Numbered from the stretch's first letter, positions 36,728 through 47,131 are shown. The stretch: 64,000 nucleotides of DNA from Anaerolineae bacterium (GCA_025055255.1 JANWYI010000003.1:59995-123994), one strand, 5' to 3'. Notes: generated from the letters alone by a model not told the origin. Numbers and translations: made by a program.

Positions 36728-38149
36728 ATGCGGCATTGGCTGATCGGACTGCTCATCAGCACTTGTGCGCTCTTGCCAAGCGTTGCGCTCTCAGCGCAGA
36801 GGCGCTTGCACTACGGCGAGTCAATTGACGGCGCGCTGAGCGCAGGGCAGCCTGAGGCGCGCTACTTGTTCAGCGGACGCGAAGGCGACGCTGTGCTGAT
36901 CACAGCTGACTCGACCAGTCCTGAGGCGCTTGATCCATTGGTCATGCTGCTAGACGCTGACCAACGCCAAGTTTTCGCACTGGATGACAACAGCGGCGGC
37001 GCTGTGAACGCACGGCTGCGGCACATTTTGCCGCGCAACGGCGATTACCTCATCAAAGTCATCGCGTCGCCGAGCAGTCAGCGCACAGCGGGCGCGTTCC
37101 GCTTGACTTTGCACCTGCTCAATCCAACGCCGACGCCTTCGCTGCTGAGCAACTCGCCGCGCCTTGCGCCACTTGACGCGGGCGCGTCGCTGCGCGCTGA
37201 GCTAAGCGATCAAGCGCCATTTCGCCTGTATGCCGTCTACGCTGTCGCTGCGCAGCCGTTGAGCATCACCTTGAGCCTAGAGAACGCTCTGCCTGTTGGC
37301 ATGTATCTCTACAGCCATGACTTTGAGCGGCGTCTTGTTACAGCTGAGCTGACCGATCAGCTCAGTTTTGTGCCAAACGCTGACGGTTGGTGCTGGCTGG
37401 TCGTCTCGCGCTTGACCAGCTCTGGCAGTGTCGCTTACACGCTCAAGCGCGCCGCTGAGCCGCAGAGTCAGCCGCGCAGAGCAGAAGGCGTGAGCCTCGT
37501 GGCAGGTCTGGCACAGCGCGGCGCGCTCAGTCCGCGCTTTGCAACGCTCTACCACTTCGAGGCGCAGCGCGGCAGCCGTGCTGACCTAGTCTTACAAGCT
37601 CAGACGGCGTTGCCTGCCTTGATTGTGCTGGCAGATGAGCGCTTTGAGCAAGTGGCAGTTGGCGAAGGTGCGCTGCGCGCTGTTGAACTAGAGCGCAGCG
37701 GTAGGTACTACGTCATCGTGGCGCGCTACGGCGGCGTGAACGACACGCTCAGCGGCGAATACACGCTCACGCTCAGCGGCACTTTGACACCACTTGTTAC
37801 GCCGAGTCCATTGCCGTTGACCATCTCGACAATCAACTCTGGCGAGGTGCTGCGCGGCGTCCTAGACGATCAACGTTACATCGCTTATTACACCTTTACA
37901 GGCAGACGTGGTGAATCTGCTCAAATCACCCTGAACGTTGAGAGCGGCACATTGCAGCCTGCGCTCTACCTGTACGTCTATCAAGGTGATCAACCACGCC
38001 TGCTCGCTAGTGCTGCAGAGCTGCGCAGCGCACAAATTCAGCTCACTTTGCCTGAGTCGGCTACTTATCTGATAGTCGTAACGCGCTATGGTGCTGCACA
38101 CGGTATAACGCAGGGAAGATATGCTGTACAGCTTATTCTTGCAGAGTAG
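36728..38149 (+). CDS. Secreted protein with several PPC-like beta domains
   Basis: 473 aa with signal peptide (about 1-22, ...ALSAQ). Three to four repeats of a ~110-residue beta-sandwich of the bacterial pre-peptidase C-terminal (PPC) kind: YLFSGREGDAVLITADS...DPLVMLLD...YLIKVIAS (25-130), ATLYHFEAQRGSRADLVLQAQ...YYVIVARYGG (about 270-345), and YYTFTGRRGESAQITLNVES...LYLYV...YLIVVTRYGA (about 390-470). No catalytic domain. TAGAAT at 36680-36685 is a possible -10. Probably binds at the cell surface; function unknown. Confidence 0.75.
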   Translation: MRHWLIGLLISTCALLPSVALSAQRRLHYGESIDGALSAGQPEARYLFSGREGDAVLITADSTSPEALDPLVMLLDADQRQVFALDDNSGGAVNARLRHILPRNGDYLIKVIASPSSQRTAGAFRLTLHLLNPTPTPSLLSNSPRLAPLDAGASLRAELSDQAPFRLYAVYAVAAQPLSITLSLENALPVGMYLYSHDFERRLVTAELTDQLSFVPNADGWCWLVVSRLTSSGSVAYTLKRAAEPQSQPRRAEGVSLVAGLAQRGALSPRFATLYHFEAQRGSRADLVLQAQTALPALIVLADERFEQVAVGEGALRAVELERSGRYYVIVARYGGVNDTLSGEYTLTLSGTLTPLVTPSPLPLTISTINSGEVLRGVLDDQRYIAYYTFTGRRGESAQITLNVESGTLQPALYLYVYQGDQPRLLASAAELRSAQIQLTLPESATYLIVVTRYGAAHGITQGRYAVQLILAE

Positions 38150-38206
38150 TAAAATTTTTGCTCAACTTCTAGGGCAAAAGGTTTGATTCGCCTTACAAAG
38201 CGCTTT

Positions 38207-38215
38207 TGATATAAT
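38207..38215 (+). promoter_or_regulatory. Extended -10 promoter of tgt
   Basis: TG-A-TATAAT followed by TTGCG, 33 nt before ATG 38249. Confidence 0.65.
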
Positions 38216-38248
38216 TTGCGCTTGTGCATGGGACAATCAAGGAAGCGC

Positions 38249-39391
38249 ATGTTCAAGTTTGAGCTGCAGGCACAGAGCGGTCAGGCACGCGCAGGCGTTC
38301 TCTACACGCCGCATGGCGCGATTCCGACGCCAGTTTTCGCGCCTGTTGGCACACAAGCGACCGTCAAGGCAATGCAGCCGCGCGAGCTTTACGAGTTAGG
38401 CGCAACCTTGATCCTCGCTAACACATACCACTTGTACTTGCGTCCCAGTGACGGCTTGATCGCACGTCTAGGCGGCTTGCATCGCTTCATGGCGTGGGAA
38501 CGTCCGATTTTGACTGACTCAGGCGGCTTCCAAGTCTTCAGCCTAGACGCACTGCGGCGCATTGATGATGACGGCGTCACATTCCGCAGCCATCTAGACG
38601 GTTCGATTCACCGCTTCACGCCTGAGAAGTCCATTCAAATACAGCACAATCTTGGCGCAGATATCATCATGTGCTTTGACGATTGCCCAAAGCCGCACAA
38701 TCGTGATGAAGTGCGCGCCGCTTGTGATCGGACGCACGCTTGGGCAGTGCGCTGCCTTGAGGAACACACACGCAGCGGCGATCCTGCGCGTCAAGCGCTC
38801 TTCGGCATTGTACAAGGCGGAATCTTCCCTGACTTGCGCGCTGAATCTGTCCGCTTTTTGACCGATCTCGACTTTGTCGGCTACGCCATTGGTGGCTTAG
38901 CAGTTGGCGAGAGCAAGGCAGAGATGTTGGCGACGCTTGACTGCACTGTGCCGCTCTTGCCAGCGGATCGTCCACGCTACCTGATGGGCGTAGGCAGTCC
39001 TGAGGACTTGGTCAATGGTGTGGCGCGCGGCGTGGACATCTTCGACTGTGTGCTGCCGACGCGCATGGCGCGGCATGGCGCTGCGCTCACGCGGCACGGA
39101 CGGCTGAACATGCGTAACCTTGAACACGCCGAAGATAGCGCGCCGATAGAGGCAAGCTGCACTTGCTACACTTGCGCGCACTTTTCACGCGCCTATCTGC
39201 GGCACTTGGTCAAGAGCAACGAGCTGCTCGGTCATCAACTGCTCACCTTACATAACCTCCACTTACTCCTGACTTTGATGCGAGAGATGCGTGCTGCTAT
39301 CTTGGCAGGCACGTTTGAAATCTACGCGGCAAACTTCTTGGCAACTTACCGCACAACTAACAAGGAGGCACCCGCGCCAACGAGTCTATGA
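38249..39391 (+). CDS. tgt: Queuine tRNA-ribosyltransferase
   Basis: Exchanges guanine-34 for preQ1 in tRNAs with GUN anticodons. 380 aa. DSGGFQVFSL (substrate binding), MCFDDCP (active-site Asp region), FDCVLPTRMARHG (nucleophile Asp and Arg) and the zinc site CTCYTC...H (about 304-334). ATG 38249 has AAGGAAG 5 nt upstream; ATG 38228 and the TTG 38216 are less likely because they leave almost no leader after the promoter. Confidence 0.96.
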   Translation: MFKFELQAQSGQARAGVLYTPHGAIPTPVFAPVGTQATVKAMQPRELYELGATLILANTYHLYLRPSDGLIARLGGLHRFMAWERPILTDSGGFQVFSLDALRRIDDDGVTFRSHLDGSIHRFTPEKSIQIQHNLGADIIMCFDDCPKPHNRDEVRAACDRTHAWAVRCLEEHTRSGDPARQALFGIVQGGIFPDLRAESVRFLTDLDFVGYAIGGLAVGESKAEMLATLDCTVPLLPADRPRYLMGVGSPEDLVNGVARGVDIFDCVLPTRMARHGAALTRHGRLNMRNLEHAEDSAPIEASCTCYTCAHFSRAYLRHLVKSNELLGHQLLTLHNLHLLLTLMREMRAAILAGTFEIYAANFLATYRTTNKEAPAPTSL

Positions 39392-39555
39392 TGGCGCACG
39401 CATCTCCAGCAGCTGACATTTTGTCGGCTACGCGCTAGGACTGCTTTGAGTTCGTGGCTTAAAGCTAGTCAAAGGCGCGTTATGCCTATTCGGAAAGGAT
39501 TGGGCAGCTTGAGTTGGCGTTCAGTTCACAGCACAGCTGCACAAGGGACGTGAGC

Positions 39556-40404
39556 GTGTTCTTGGCAACCTCTTGGCGATCAGCGCGGCGTACCTTGGTT
39601 GCACTCTCATTGGCACTTGCAGGCTGCCGTGCCAGCTTGCCTGCTGCCAGCCCAACACCGCAGACCGTTTCACTGCGCTTGCTAGTGGATGGCGCCAGCA
39701 CACCTTTGCTGCGCGATCTCGCCAATCACTTCCATGCCGACAACGCACTTATCACATGGGACATCCTCACGCTTGAGCCGCGCTTTGCCTTAGCTGAGCT
39801 GGCGCGCAGCGAGGTGCCGTTTGCCGTCCTGAGCTATTTGCCTGATCCGCGCCTTGTGGCAGAGAACGGCAGCCTGTGGGCAACGCCTATCGGTCAGCTC
39901 GGCATTGCTTTTGTGGTGCATCCCAGCAACCTGATCAGCAACTTGACACCTTCGCAGGCGCGCGCACTGTTGCGCGGTCAAGTGCGCAATTGGGCAGAGC
40001 TAGGCGGCGCGGATCGTCCTGTGCAAGTGGTAGCGCGTCCAGCGGAGAGCAGCGAAAGCGGCATCGTACAGGCGCTTTTGCTAGGCAATCAACCGATCAC
40101 GCGCACAGCGCGCTTAGCGCCGACCAGTCAAAGCGTACTCGACCTTGTGCGTGCTGATCCAAATAGCATCGGCTACGTCGCCACAGGTTACATCAGCGAA
40201 GGCGTGCGCTTGGTCGCCTTTGACGGCGTTTTGCCGACGCCTGAGGCGCTTACAGCAGGCAGCTATGCCTTACGCTCGCCTATCCTAGTTGTTGGCAAGG
40301 CTGAGCCTGCCAATGATCTCTATCGCGCCTTCTTCGCATGGATTCAAAGTCCGGCAGGGCAGCAGCTCGTGCGGCGCTCTCATGGCGCCTTGCCGACTCA
40401 GTAG
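39556..40404 (+). CDS. PstS-like substrate-binding lipoprotein
   Basis: 282 aa periplasmic-binding protein. N-terminal RRTLVALSLALAGC is a lipoprotein signal with lipobox LAGC, followed by a short Pro/Ser/Thr linker. The body matches the PBP-like (PstS-type) fold: TPIGQLGIAFVVHPSN, LTPSQARALLRGQVRNWAELGG, VVARPAESSESGIVQALLL and SIGYVATGYI. The exact phosphate-binding residues of PstS are not obvious, so the ligand is open. GTG 39556 is chosen because AAGGGA lies 9 nt upstream; the frame extends to 39514. 76 bp upstream of an amino-acid-type ABC permease, which has its own promoter. Confidence 0.78.
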   Translation: MFLATSWRSARRTLVALSLALAGCRASLPAASPTPQTVSLRLLVDGASTPLLRDLANHFHADNALITWDILTLEPRFALAELARSEVPFAVLSYLPDPRLVAENGSLWATPIGQLGIAFVVHPSNLISNLTPSQARALLRGQVRNWAELGGADRPVQVVARPAESSESGIVQALLLGNQPITRTARLAPTSQSVLDLVRADPNSIGYVATGYISEGVRLVAFDGVLPTPEALTAGSYALRSPILVVGKAEPANDLYRAFFAWIQSPAGQQLVRRSHGALPTQ

Positions 40405-40434
40405 CTCATCCCTCAATGCGCTACTCAAATACGC

Positions 40435-40440
40435 TATAAT
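40435..40440 (+). promoter_or_regulatory. -10 box of the ABC permease operon
   Basis: CGCTATAATTTGC, 41 nt before ATG 40481; no clear -35. Confidence 0.6.
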
Positions 40441-40480
40441 TTGCAGCCAGCTTTTCGCAGCACTGTGTCAAAGATTGATT

Positions 40481-42046
40481 ATGTCCTCACATCTTTCACA
40501 ACGTGAAATTTCCAACATATCTGTTTTAGAACGTCTTGCTCTGAGCCTTGCGCGCTTGCCATGGTGGGCGATCATCATCGTAGCAGGCTTAGTCATAGTC
40601 TTCTATTCGTTCTTCACCAGTCCGCTCTATCGTCGCGCCCTAGTTTTCGTAACTGATGATCCGCGCCTGACAACCACACGCTTCGCTAACGTCACTTACG
40701 ACGTACGGGCAGAAGGTGGCACAGTTCGGCGTGTGGAAGGCATCTTTGTTGGGCAGACTGGAGATGTGATCAATGTTGAAACTCGACGTCAAGTGACTAT
40801 CCGTGTGCCGCGCTCAGACATCGCCACGCTGAGCTGTGTGCCGCCTGCTGAGCGCGACGAATGTCCTGCTGGTGCAGCTATCACACTTTTGCGCGCTCAA
40901 ATCAGCGGCGCACTGATCTTCGAAGACTTGGGACGTTTCCGCCTTGTGACCGATGACGGCGAGCGTCAAGAAATCCGCAAGTTCGACGTCCAGATTGAAG
41001 CTGTGCAGCGCATCCCTGAGAACTGTCTGCCCAGTCCCGAAGGACGTTGCCGCGTTGTACTGCCTTTGAAGCCTGAGCAAGCGGCGAACACGCTCAGCGG
41101 CATAGTGCTGGAGTCAGACTCAGCAGGCTTCCTGATCGAGCTCTCGCCCGGCGAAATTGTGCAAGTTCGTCAGAGCGATATTGTGACCGTAGTGCGCTAC
41201 GCGCCTGCTGAGTGCGCCCTAAACAATCTTGCAGGCTGCGACTCTGGCATTTTCTTGACGTTGTTCGTGGCAGTAGTCGCCTTTGCCTTTGCAGTTGTTA
41301 TCGGCTTGATCGCAGGCTTGATGCGCATCTCAGATAATCCAATTCTCTTTAACGTCGCTACAGTGTACGTTGAGGTGTTGCGCGGCGTGCCGCTCTTGGT
41401 GACGTTGCTGTTCGTCAACTTTGCGCTTTACACATGGCTGCGCGATGAATTTCCGCGCCTTGCGCCGACGCTGCAGCTGATCGTCGTCGTCCTAGCCGCG
41501 CTCATTGCGTTAACACAAGGCTGGAGCAAGCGCGCGTTGCTCAAAACAGAGCCAGAGACGTTCTGGCAACCGATCATCGCTGCTGCAGTCATGGGAACGG
41601 CGCTCGTTGCTGCAATCGGTCTGTTCGCAGCAAACAGCGACTTGCCGCCGCTCAGTCGCGGCATTCTCGGTTTGGCAATTTGCTACGGCGCCTACCTTGC
41701 TGAGCTGTTCCGCGCCGGCATCCAGAGCATTGGACGCGGTCAGATGGAAGCGGCGCGCAGCTTGGGCATGAGCTACCTTCAGGCAATGCGCTACATCATC
41801 TTGCCACAAGCATTTCGCGTTGTGTTGCCACCACTGGGCAACGAATTCATCGCTATGCTCAAAGATACGGCATTGCTGACTGTGATCGCTTTGCCAGAGA
41901 TGACTCAACGCGCGCGTATCTTTGCCGCTGATACGTTTCGAGTTTTTGAGCCGTACATCACCATTGGCGCGCTCTACCTGTGCATGACGCTGCTGCTCTC
42001 TGTTCTAGTGCGCGCCGCTGAACGCCGTCTGGCACTGCCACGCTGA
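40481..42046 (+). CDS. Polar amino-acid-type ABC permease with an extra N-terminal exported domain
   Basis: 521 aa, about twice the usual HisM/GlnP length. One N-terminal transmembrane helix (about 29-46), then ~205 residues likely outside the membrane, then a standard BPD_transp_1 domain from about 257 with the EAA loop EAARSLGMSYLQAMRYIILPQAFRVVLPP. The extra domain has three Cys pairs, each C-x7/8-C (SCVPPAERDEC, NCLPSPEGRC, ECALNNLAGC), and two related halves (GIFVGQTGDVINV..VPRSDIATL and GIVLESDSAGFLI..VRQSDIVTV). Forms the membrane channel with the following ATPase. No strong ribosome-binding site before ATG 40481; the frame extends upstream into the previous gene in another frame. Confidence 0.88.
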   Translation: MSSHLSQREISNISVLERLALSLARLPWWAIIIVAGLVIVFYSFFTSPLYRRALVFVTDDPRLTTTRFANVTYDVRAEGGTVRRVEGIFVGQTGDVINVETRRQVTIRVPRSDIATLSCVPPAERDECPAGAAITLLRAQISGALIFEDLGRFRLVTDDGERQEIRKFDVQIEAVQRIPENCLPSPEGRCRVVLPLKPEQAANTLSGIVLESDSAGFLIELSPGEIVQVRQSDIVTVVRYAPAECALNNLAGCDSGIFLTLFVAVVAFAFAVVIGLIAGLMRISDNPILFNVATVYVEVLRGVPLLVTLLFVNFALYTWLRDEFPRLAPTLQLIVVVLAALIALTQGWSKRALLKTEPETFWQPIIAAAVMGTALVAAIGLFAANSDLPPLSRGILGLAICYGAYLAELFRAGIQSIGRGQMEAARSLGMSYLQAMRYIILPQAFRVVLPPLGNEFIAMLKDTALLTVIALPEMTQRARIFAADTFRVFEPYITIGALYLCMTLLLSVLVRAAERRLALPR

Positions 42047-42056
42047 GGATTTCACA

Positions 42057-42809
42057 ATGGCTGAGACACCAATTATCTCTATCCAGCGAATTAACAAGTA
42101 CTTTCGCACGCCGCGCGGCGTCGTCCACGCCTTGCGCGACGTAAGCCTTGAAGTCTACCCACGCGAGGTCATCACCATCATCGGACCGAGCGGATCGGGC
42201 AAGTCCACCTTGTTGCGCTGCATCAATCGCCTCGAAAACTTTGACAGCGGCTCAATTGTCGTAGACGGCATTGCGCTGGACTCAGCGGCGAACATCAACA
42301 AGGTGCGTGCCGAAGTCGGCATGGTCTTCCAGAGCTTCAACTTGTTCCCGAACTATACAGCGTTGGAGAACATCTGCCTTGCGCAGCGCGTGGTGCGCAA
42401 GCGCAGCCGCAAAGAAGCGGTCGAAATTGCCCGTGAGCTGCTGGCAAAGGTCGGCATTCCAGAGAAAGCCGATGCCTATCCCAGTCAGCTCAGCGGCGGT
42501 CAGCAGCAGCGCGTGGCGATTGCGCGCGCGCTCGCCATGCAGCCGAAGATCATGCTCTTCGATGAGCCGACTAGTGCGCTCGATCCAGAGATGATCAAGG
42601 AAGTGCTGGACGTAATGCTCGACCTTGCCCGTGAAGGCATGACGATGCTGGTCGTGAGCCATGAGATGGGCTTTGCGCGCGCAGCGGCGACGCGCGCCAT
42701 TTTCATGGATCAAGGCGAGATCGTTGAGCAAGGCGATCCCGACACGCTCTTCACAGCGCCGCGCACAGAGCGCATGAGGACTTTCTTGAGCAAGATCATC
42801 AAACACTAG
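42057..42809 (+). CDS. Polar amino-acid ABC transporter ATP-binding protein
   Basis: 250 aa, GlnQ/HisP family. Walker A GPSGSGKST (about 44-52), Q-loop MVFQSFNLF, signature LSGGQQQR, Walker B IMLFDEPTSALDPE and H-loop VVSHEMGF. ATG has GAGGA 8 nt upstream, 10 bp after the permease stop. Powers uptake of an amino acid or similar solute with the fused permease and possibly the upstream binding lipoprotein. Confidence 0.95.
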   Translation: MAETPIISIQRINKYFRTPRGVVHALRDVSLEVYPREVITIIGPSGSGKSTLLRCINRLENFDSGSIVVDGIALDSAANINKVRAEVGMVFQSFNLFPNYTALENICLAQRVVRKRSRKEAVEIARELLAKVGIPEKADAYPSQLSGGQQQRVAIARALAMQPKIMLFDEPTSALDPEMIKEVLDVMLDLAREGMTMLVVSHEMGFARAAATRAIFMDQGEIVEQGDPDTLFTAPRTERMRTFLSKIIKH

Positions 42810-42839
42810 GACAAAGGTCAGCTCAGCGCGCAGGTGCGC

Positions 42840-44285
42840 TCAGGTTTTGCGCTTGATCAGCGGAATTCGGATGCTCGGTCGCGTGTCGCGCATGGATTCA
42901 GGCACACTGCCAGTGTCCATGCGCGGCAATTGCACTGTGAAAGTGGAGCCTTTGCCTAGTTCGCTCTCTGCCCAGATGCGCCCATGATGTGCCTCGACAA
43001 TCCACTTGGCAATCGAAAGTCCTAGTCCTGCGCCGCCGATCTTGCGCTCACGCGCTTTGTCCACGCGGTAAAAGCGGTCAAAGATGTACGGCAGGTCTTC
43101 TTTAGGAATGCCGATGCCTGTATCTGTGACGCGGATGAAGGCATAGCTGCCTTCGGTTGTCAGACTGAGCGTTACCTCGCCGCCATCGGGCGTGTATTTG
43201 ATGGCGTTCGTCACAAGGTTTAACAAGACCTGCTTGAGCCGATCTGCATCGCCTTTGACGCGCACTGCCTCAGGCGGCTCAAGGCGCACTTTGACCGTCT
43301 CAGTCAGCACTTTGGCTTGCTTGTAGACCTCGATCACAAGCGTGTCAAGGTCAACTTCCTTTTCCTCTAGCGGTAGGCTGCCGCTATCCGCTTGTGCCAA
43401 CAGCAGCAAATCGCCTACGAGGCGCGTCATGCGCTTCAGCTCGCTTTCTATCGCCTCAAGCGACGCAGCGTTTATGCCGAAGCGCTTTATCAGATCGAGG
43501 TTGCCTTGCAAGGTGGTCAACGGCGTGCGCAGCTCATGCGAGACGTCGGCGACGAAACGGCGCTGCGTCTTAAATGAGCGCTCTAAGCGCTCAAGCGTCG
43601 TATTGAAGGTCATGATGAGCTGTCCCAGCTCGTCTGCTGGACCTTCGTACGGAATGCGTCGGCTCAGGTCGTTCGCGTCTGTGATCTGCTTGGCAGTCTG
43701 GTTGATCATCTCAAGCGGCTGCAGCACCTGCCCTGCCACAACCGAGCCGATCATGAAAGAGAGCAGCAGCGCTGCCAAGCCGACGCCAAGCATAACGCGC
43801 AATAGGCGGTCTGTGGCAGCCTCAAGCGTTGTCAAGGGCGAGAGAATTTGCACAGTGCCGAGATAACGGTTATCAGCCGTGTAGATTGGCAACGTTGAGA
43901 CTAACGCGTGCGTCCTTTCAGCGGGCAAATAGATGTTGCGCGTGACCTCGACACGGCTGCTGCGATTTTCAGCGTCGAACGGCACGCTGTACTCAAGGTT
44001 CTCTGTGTTGAAAATCAGCGTGCCGTCATGCCGCCAGACCTGCACAGCGAAGGCGAAGTGAGGCATACGGGCGAGTCGCTTACGAATGGCAGGCTGCGAC
44101 TCAGCGTCGGTCAGCTCGTTGAGGCGGATGACATCAATCACTTGCTGCGCCACGAAGCGCATGCTCTCCTGTAGCTGTGTGTGCCACGCCCAGTTAAGCA
44201 AGCTGAACAGTGAGAGCCCGAAAATTACGATCACTACTGCCAGCAGCGCTGAGTAGATGAGCGTCAAGCGCGTGCGAATAGTCAT
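42840..44285 (-). CDS. HAMP-domain sensor histidine kinase
   Basis: 481 aa. TM1 about 8-33, extracytoplasmic sensor about 34-150, TM2 about 152-178, HAMP (LQPLEMINQTAKQI), HisKA with DVSHELRTPL (H250), HATPase with NLVTNAIKYTPDGG, DTGIGI and GAGLGLSIAKW. Partner of the OmpR-type regulator 91 bp upstream. The frame extends to a TTG at 44303; ATG 44285 gives a normal N-terminus. Last gene of the csx2 / beta-propeller / regulator / kinase run. Confidence 0.94.
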   Translation of the reverse strand: MTIRTRLTLIYSALLAVVIVIFGLSLFSLLNWAWHTQLQESMRFVAQQVIDVIRLNELTDAESQPAIRKRLARMPHFAFAVQVWRHDGTLIFNTENLEYSVPFDAENRSSRVEVTRNIYLPAERTHALVSTLPIYTADNRYLGTVQILSPLTTLEAATDRLLRVMLGVGLAALLLSFMIGSVVAGQVLQPLEMINQTAKQITDANDLSRRIPYEGPADELGQLIMTFNTTLERLERSFKTQRRFVADVSHELRTPLTTLQGNLDLIKRFGINAASLEAIESELKRMTRLVGDLLLLAQADSGSLPLEEKEVDLDTLVIEVYKQAKVLTETVKVRLEPPEAVRVKGDADRLKQVLLNLVTNAIKYTPDGGEVTLSLTTEGSYAFIRVTDTGIGIPKEDLPYIFDRFYRVDKARERKIGGAGLGLSIAKWIVEAHHGRIWAESELGKGSTFTVQLPRMDTGSVPESMRDTRPSIRIPLIKRKT

Positions 44286-44376
44286 AAGGAAGGCTAAGCT
44301 CAACGTCCGTGAGTATCCTCCCTGATTCTAGTGCGCCGCGCACAGCGCTACCATGAGAAGTGCCTAAGCCGAGGCA

Positions 44377-45054
44377 CTACTCTTCACGCAACACATAGCC
44401 GACGCCACGCACTGTGTGCAGCAAGCGCGGCTCGCCTTCTGCCTCAGTCTTTTGGCGCAAGTAGCGCACATAGACCTCGATGATGTTGCTCTCGCCGCCA
44501 AAGTCGTAGTTCCAGACTCGGTCGAAGATCGTCTCACGAGTCAGCACTTGGCGCGGATGGCGCATGAACAGCTCCAGCAGCTCATATTCTTTGGCAGTCA
44601 AGTCAATTGCGCGACCGTTGCGCATAGCGCGATGCGTGCCAGTGTCCAGCTCTAGGTCGGCAAAGCGCAGGATTTCAGGCTTAGAGCTGACCGTTGAACG
44701 CCTGAAGAGCGCCCGAATGCGCGCCAACAGCTCATCAAACGAGAAAGGCTTGATCAGGTAATCATCGGCGCCGGCGTTCAAGCCTGCCACGCGATCCTGC
44801 ACCTCATCCTTCGCCGTCAACATCAGGATCGGCACGTTTGAAGCGTTGCGCAGGCGCTTGCAGACCTCAATGCCGTCAATGCCGGGCAACATCCAGTCTA
44901 GGATGACCAAGTCAGGCGGATTGTCGCGCGCAATTGCCAAGCCCGTGCGTCCATCATGCGCGACGTCCACACGGAAGCCTTCGAAGATCAAGCCGCGCTC
45001 GATAAATTGCGCAATGCGCTGCTCATCTTCAATGACCAGAATACGCTCTGCCAT
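44377..45054 (-). CDS. OmpR-family response regulator
   Basis: 225 aa. Receiver domain with acidic pocket E9-D10 and phospho-acceptor D53 (VILDWMLPG), MLTAKD and [14 protein letters not shown] (Lys), then a winged-helix domain ([32 protein letters not shown]-like [19 protein letters not shown]). Activated by the downstream HAMP kinase. Starts 4 bp after the beta-propeller gene, indicating co-transcription. Confidence 0.96.
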   Translation of the reverse strand: MAERILVIEDEQRIAQFIERGLIFEGFRVDVAHDGRTGLAIARDNPPDLVILDWMLPGIDGIEVCKRLRNASNVPILMLTAKDEVQDRVAGLNAGADDYLIKPFSFDELLARIRALFRRSTVSSKPEILRFADLELDTGTHRAMRNGRAIDLTAKEYELLELFMRHPRQVLTRETIFDRVWNYDFGGESNIIEVYVRYLRQKTEAEGEPRLLHTVRGVGYVLREE

Positions 45055-45058
45055 TCCT

Positions 45059-47131
45059 TCACCTCATCCATTCAAATTGGTCTAGGACGCGCACGTTGCG
45101 CAAGGCTACAGCACGTCCGTTCGTTGTGTCTAGTATGATCAGTTGATCAATTCTATCAGTTCTGCCGCGCACTTGCCCTATCGCAAAGCGCGCCGTCGGC
45201 GAAAACTGCGCTCTGGGCAGTGCAAAAGGCGGGCTTTCCACGCGCACTCGCTCTGGATCGCCTGTGGTGCTGACGCGCTGCACTGCTGCAGCCACTGACC
45301 AACCGACATGCCGCCAAAAGACGACTGGCTGCTCTGCAAGGCGAGCTGCTGCGCCAATTGGCTGCACGTTCAGAATCGGATACGCTGAACGCGCCAACAA
45401 AGTTTCAGCCTGACCGTCAAAGGCGCTCAGCAGCCATTGATCGCCTTCGCGCTTGACGAAAAGCAGCGCATTCAGGCTCCAAGTCGCTAATTCAGCGCGA
45501 AAGTTCAGCAGGCGCCAGCCGCCTTCTGCCATCGGTGCAACCGCAAATTCGTAGCTGCCGTCATTTAGCTTGGCGCGCAGCAACAGAGAGCGTCCGTTGG
45601 CGCTGAAGCGCACGAAGTCATATGTCCGCTCTGTAGTGCTAGTGGCAATGGTCAATGGCTGCGGCAAGAGCGCGCCGTTGCTCGGCAGCTCAAGGACATA
45701 CGCGCCGTCTGTGTCCACAAAGGCGATCAGGCGTCCATCAGCGCTCCAATCGAGGCTGGCGAGCGTCGTGCTGCGCAGAGTCGTCAACAAGCGCGACTCT
45801 GGCACGTTCGGCAAGCTAGGCAGCGCAGGAGTCGGCGTGCTGCGCCTAGGCAATGGCGTCGGCGTGGCAGCGGCACGCTCAGCGGCGCTCAGAGCAGGCA
45901 GAATGGCTATGTTCTGTCCGCTAATGACCGCCATTTGCCGCTGATCAGGGCTGAGCGCAAAGGCGCGGACGCCTTCGGGCAAGCGTGAGAGCTGCTCAGC
46001 GGCGCGCTCGCCATCACTAAACAGGCGCCACACTTGTGGCACTTCATCATCTTGGACACGATAGGGCGCGTCGCTTGCTTGATAGGCAAGGAAGTACAAG
46101 TCAGCGTCAAGGGCAAGATTCGAGACGCGCTGATAGACTGGCACTGCCCAAGCTATGCTCTGGACGCGCTGCAGCGGCAAGGCGTCTTCGACACCTGACT
46201 CTGGCAGGACGACAATCGGCGTGCCGCTTGTGATGTAGGTCAGACGGCTTCCGTTGCCGAGCCACGTCATCGCTATGTCCACGCGCCGTTCGGCGAACGG
46301 CGCTGCTGTGCCGTCGCCGCTGATGCTGACCAAAATGCCTTCAGGCGTGTTGCCGACGCGCTGCATGGCGCGCACTGTGCCGTCATAGGCACTAGTCAGG
46401 CGCGTGAAGACGTTCTCAGGCTTGCGCCATGCCTCAGCCAGAAATGCGCGCTCAGCTGTCTCGATCACATTTAAGCGCAGCAAGCCGCCGCTGATCGGCG
46501 CGAGGATCAGGCTGTTATCGTCTAGCCAAGCGGCGTCGCTCGGCTCGTCAAAGCTGCCGAGTCGCGCTAAGCCGCGCCGTATGCCTTCCTCTGTTGTCAC
46601 TCTGAAGACTGTCCAGCCGCCTAGATGATCCTGCGCCGCCAATCGACTGCCAAACGGCGAAAAGCGCAAGTTCACGTATTGGCGCGCCGTGTCGGAGACG
46701 CGCAACGGCGCGCCGCTCGGCGTCGGCAAGGCGATTTGCAAGCCATCAGCGGTTAGATAGGCGAGCGTCACGCCATCAGGCGACCAAGCGAGGCTGTGCG
46801 CATCGCGTGGCAAGAGCGCAGGCAGGAAAGCATTCTCAGCGATCACAATCGGACGCGGATCGTCCAATGCAGCGATCAAGACGCGACCGTCTTCCGTGCG
46901 ATAAACGAATGCATCAGCAGCAGGTGAGAGCGCAAAGGCGACGACGCGATCATCGCGCGGCGTCAAAAAGCGCGGCGCCGCTGTGCGCACGTCATAGCAG
47001 ACAACGCGCGCAGCGCTCAAGGCGCAGATCGGCGCGGGCAAGATGTAGCGCTCAGCGGTCTGAGCGTGTGCTGTGGCGCTGAGCGCTGTGCTGAGAAAGA
47101 CGGAGAGCGCGAAAATCAGGCGGCGCGTCAT
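45059..47131 (-). CDS. Exported PD40/WD40-like beta-propeller protein
   Basis: 690 aa with signal peptide (about 1-23, SATAHAQ). Repeated blade motifs of the TolB/PD40 sort: [68 protein letters not shown] and [13 protein letters not shown] Thr/Pro linker ([16 protein letters not shown]) sits about residue 430-448. No lipobox, no catalytic motif. It overlaps csx2 by 4 bp (ATGA) and is 4 bp from the response regulator gene, so it belongs to their operon. Role unknown; an extracytoplasmic sensor or scaffold for the two-component system is an inference. Confidence 0.82.
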   Translation of the reverse strand: MTRRLIFALSVFLSTALSATAHAQTAERYILPAPICALSAARVVCYDVRTAAPRFLTPRDDRVVAFALSPAADAFVYRTEDGRVLIAALDDPRPIVIAENAFLPALLPRDAHSLAWSPDGVTLAYLTADGLQIALPTPSGAPLRVSDTARQYVNLRFSPFGSRLAAQDHLGGWTVFRVTTEEGIRRGLARLGSFDEPSDAAWLDDNSLILAPISGGLLRLNVIETAERAFLAEAWRKPENVFTRLTSAYDGTVRAMQRVGNTPEGILVSISGDGTAAPFAERRVDIAMTWLGNGSRLTYITSGTPIVVLPESGVEDALPLQRVQSIAWAVPVYQRVSNLALDADLYFLAYQASDAPYRVQDDEVPQVWRLFSDGERAAEQLSRLPEGVRAFALSPDQRQMAVISGQNIAILPALSAAERAAATPTPLPRRSTPTPALPSLPNVPESRLLTTLRSTTLASLDWSADGRLIAFVDTDGAYVLELPSNGALLPQPLTIATSTTERTYDFVRFSANGRSLLLRAKLNDGSYEFAVAPMAEGGWRLLNFRAELATWSLNALLFVKREGDQWLLSAFDGQAETLLARSAYPILNVQPIGAAARLAEQPVVFWRHVGWSVAAAVQRVSTTGDPERVRVESPPFALPRAQFSPTARFAIGQVRGRTDRIDQLIILDTTNGRAVALRNVRVLDQFEWMR

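Noticed and set aside
39556-40404. Naming the binding lipoprotein PstS (phosphate)
   Set aside because: Fold-level resemblance only; no pstC/A/B nearby and the adjoining transporter is of the amino-acid type.
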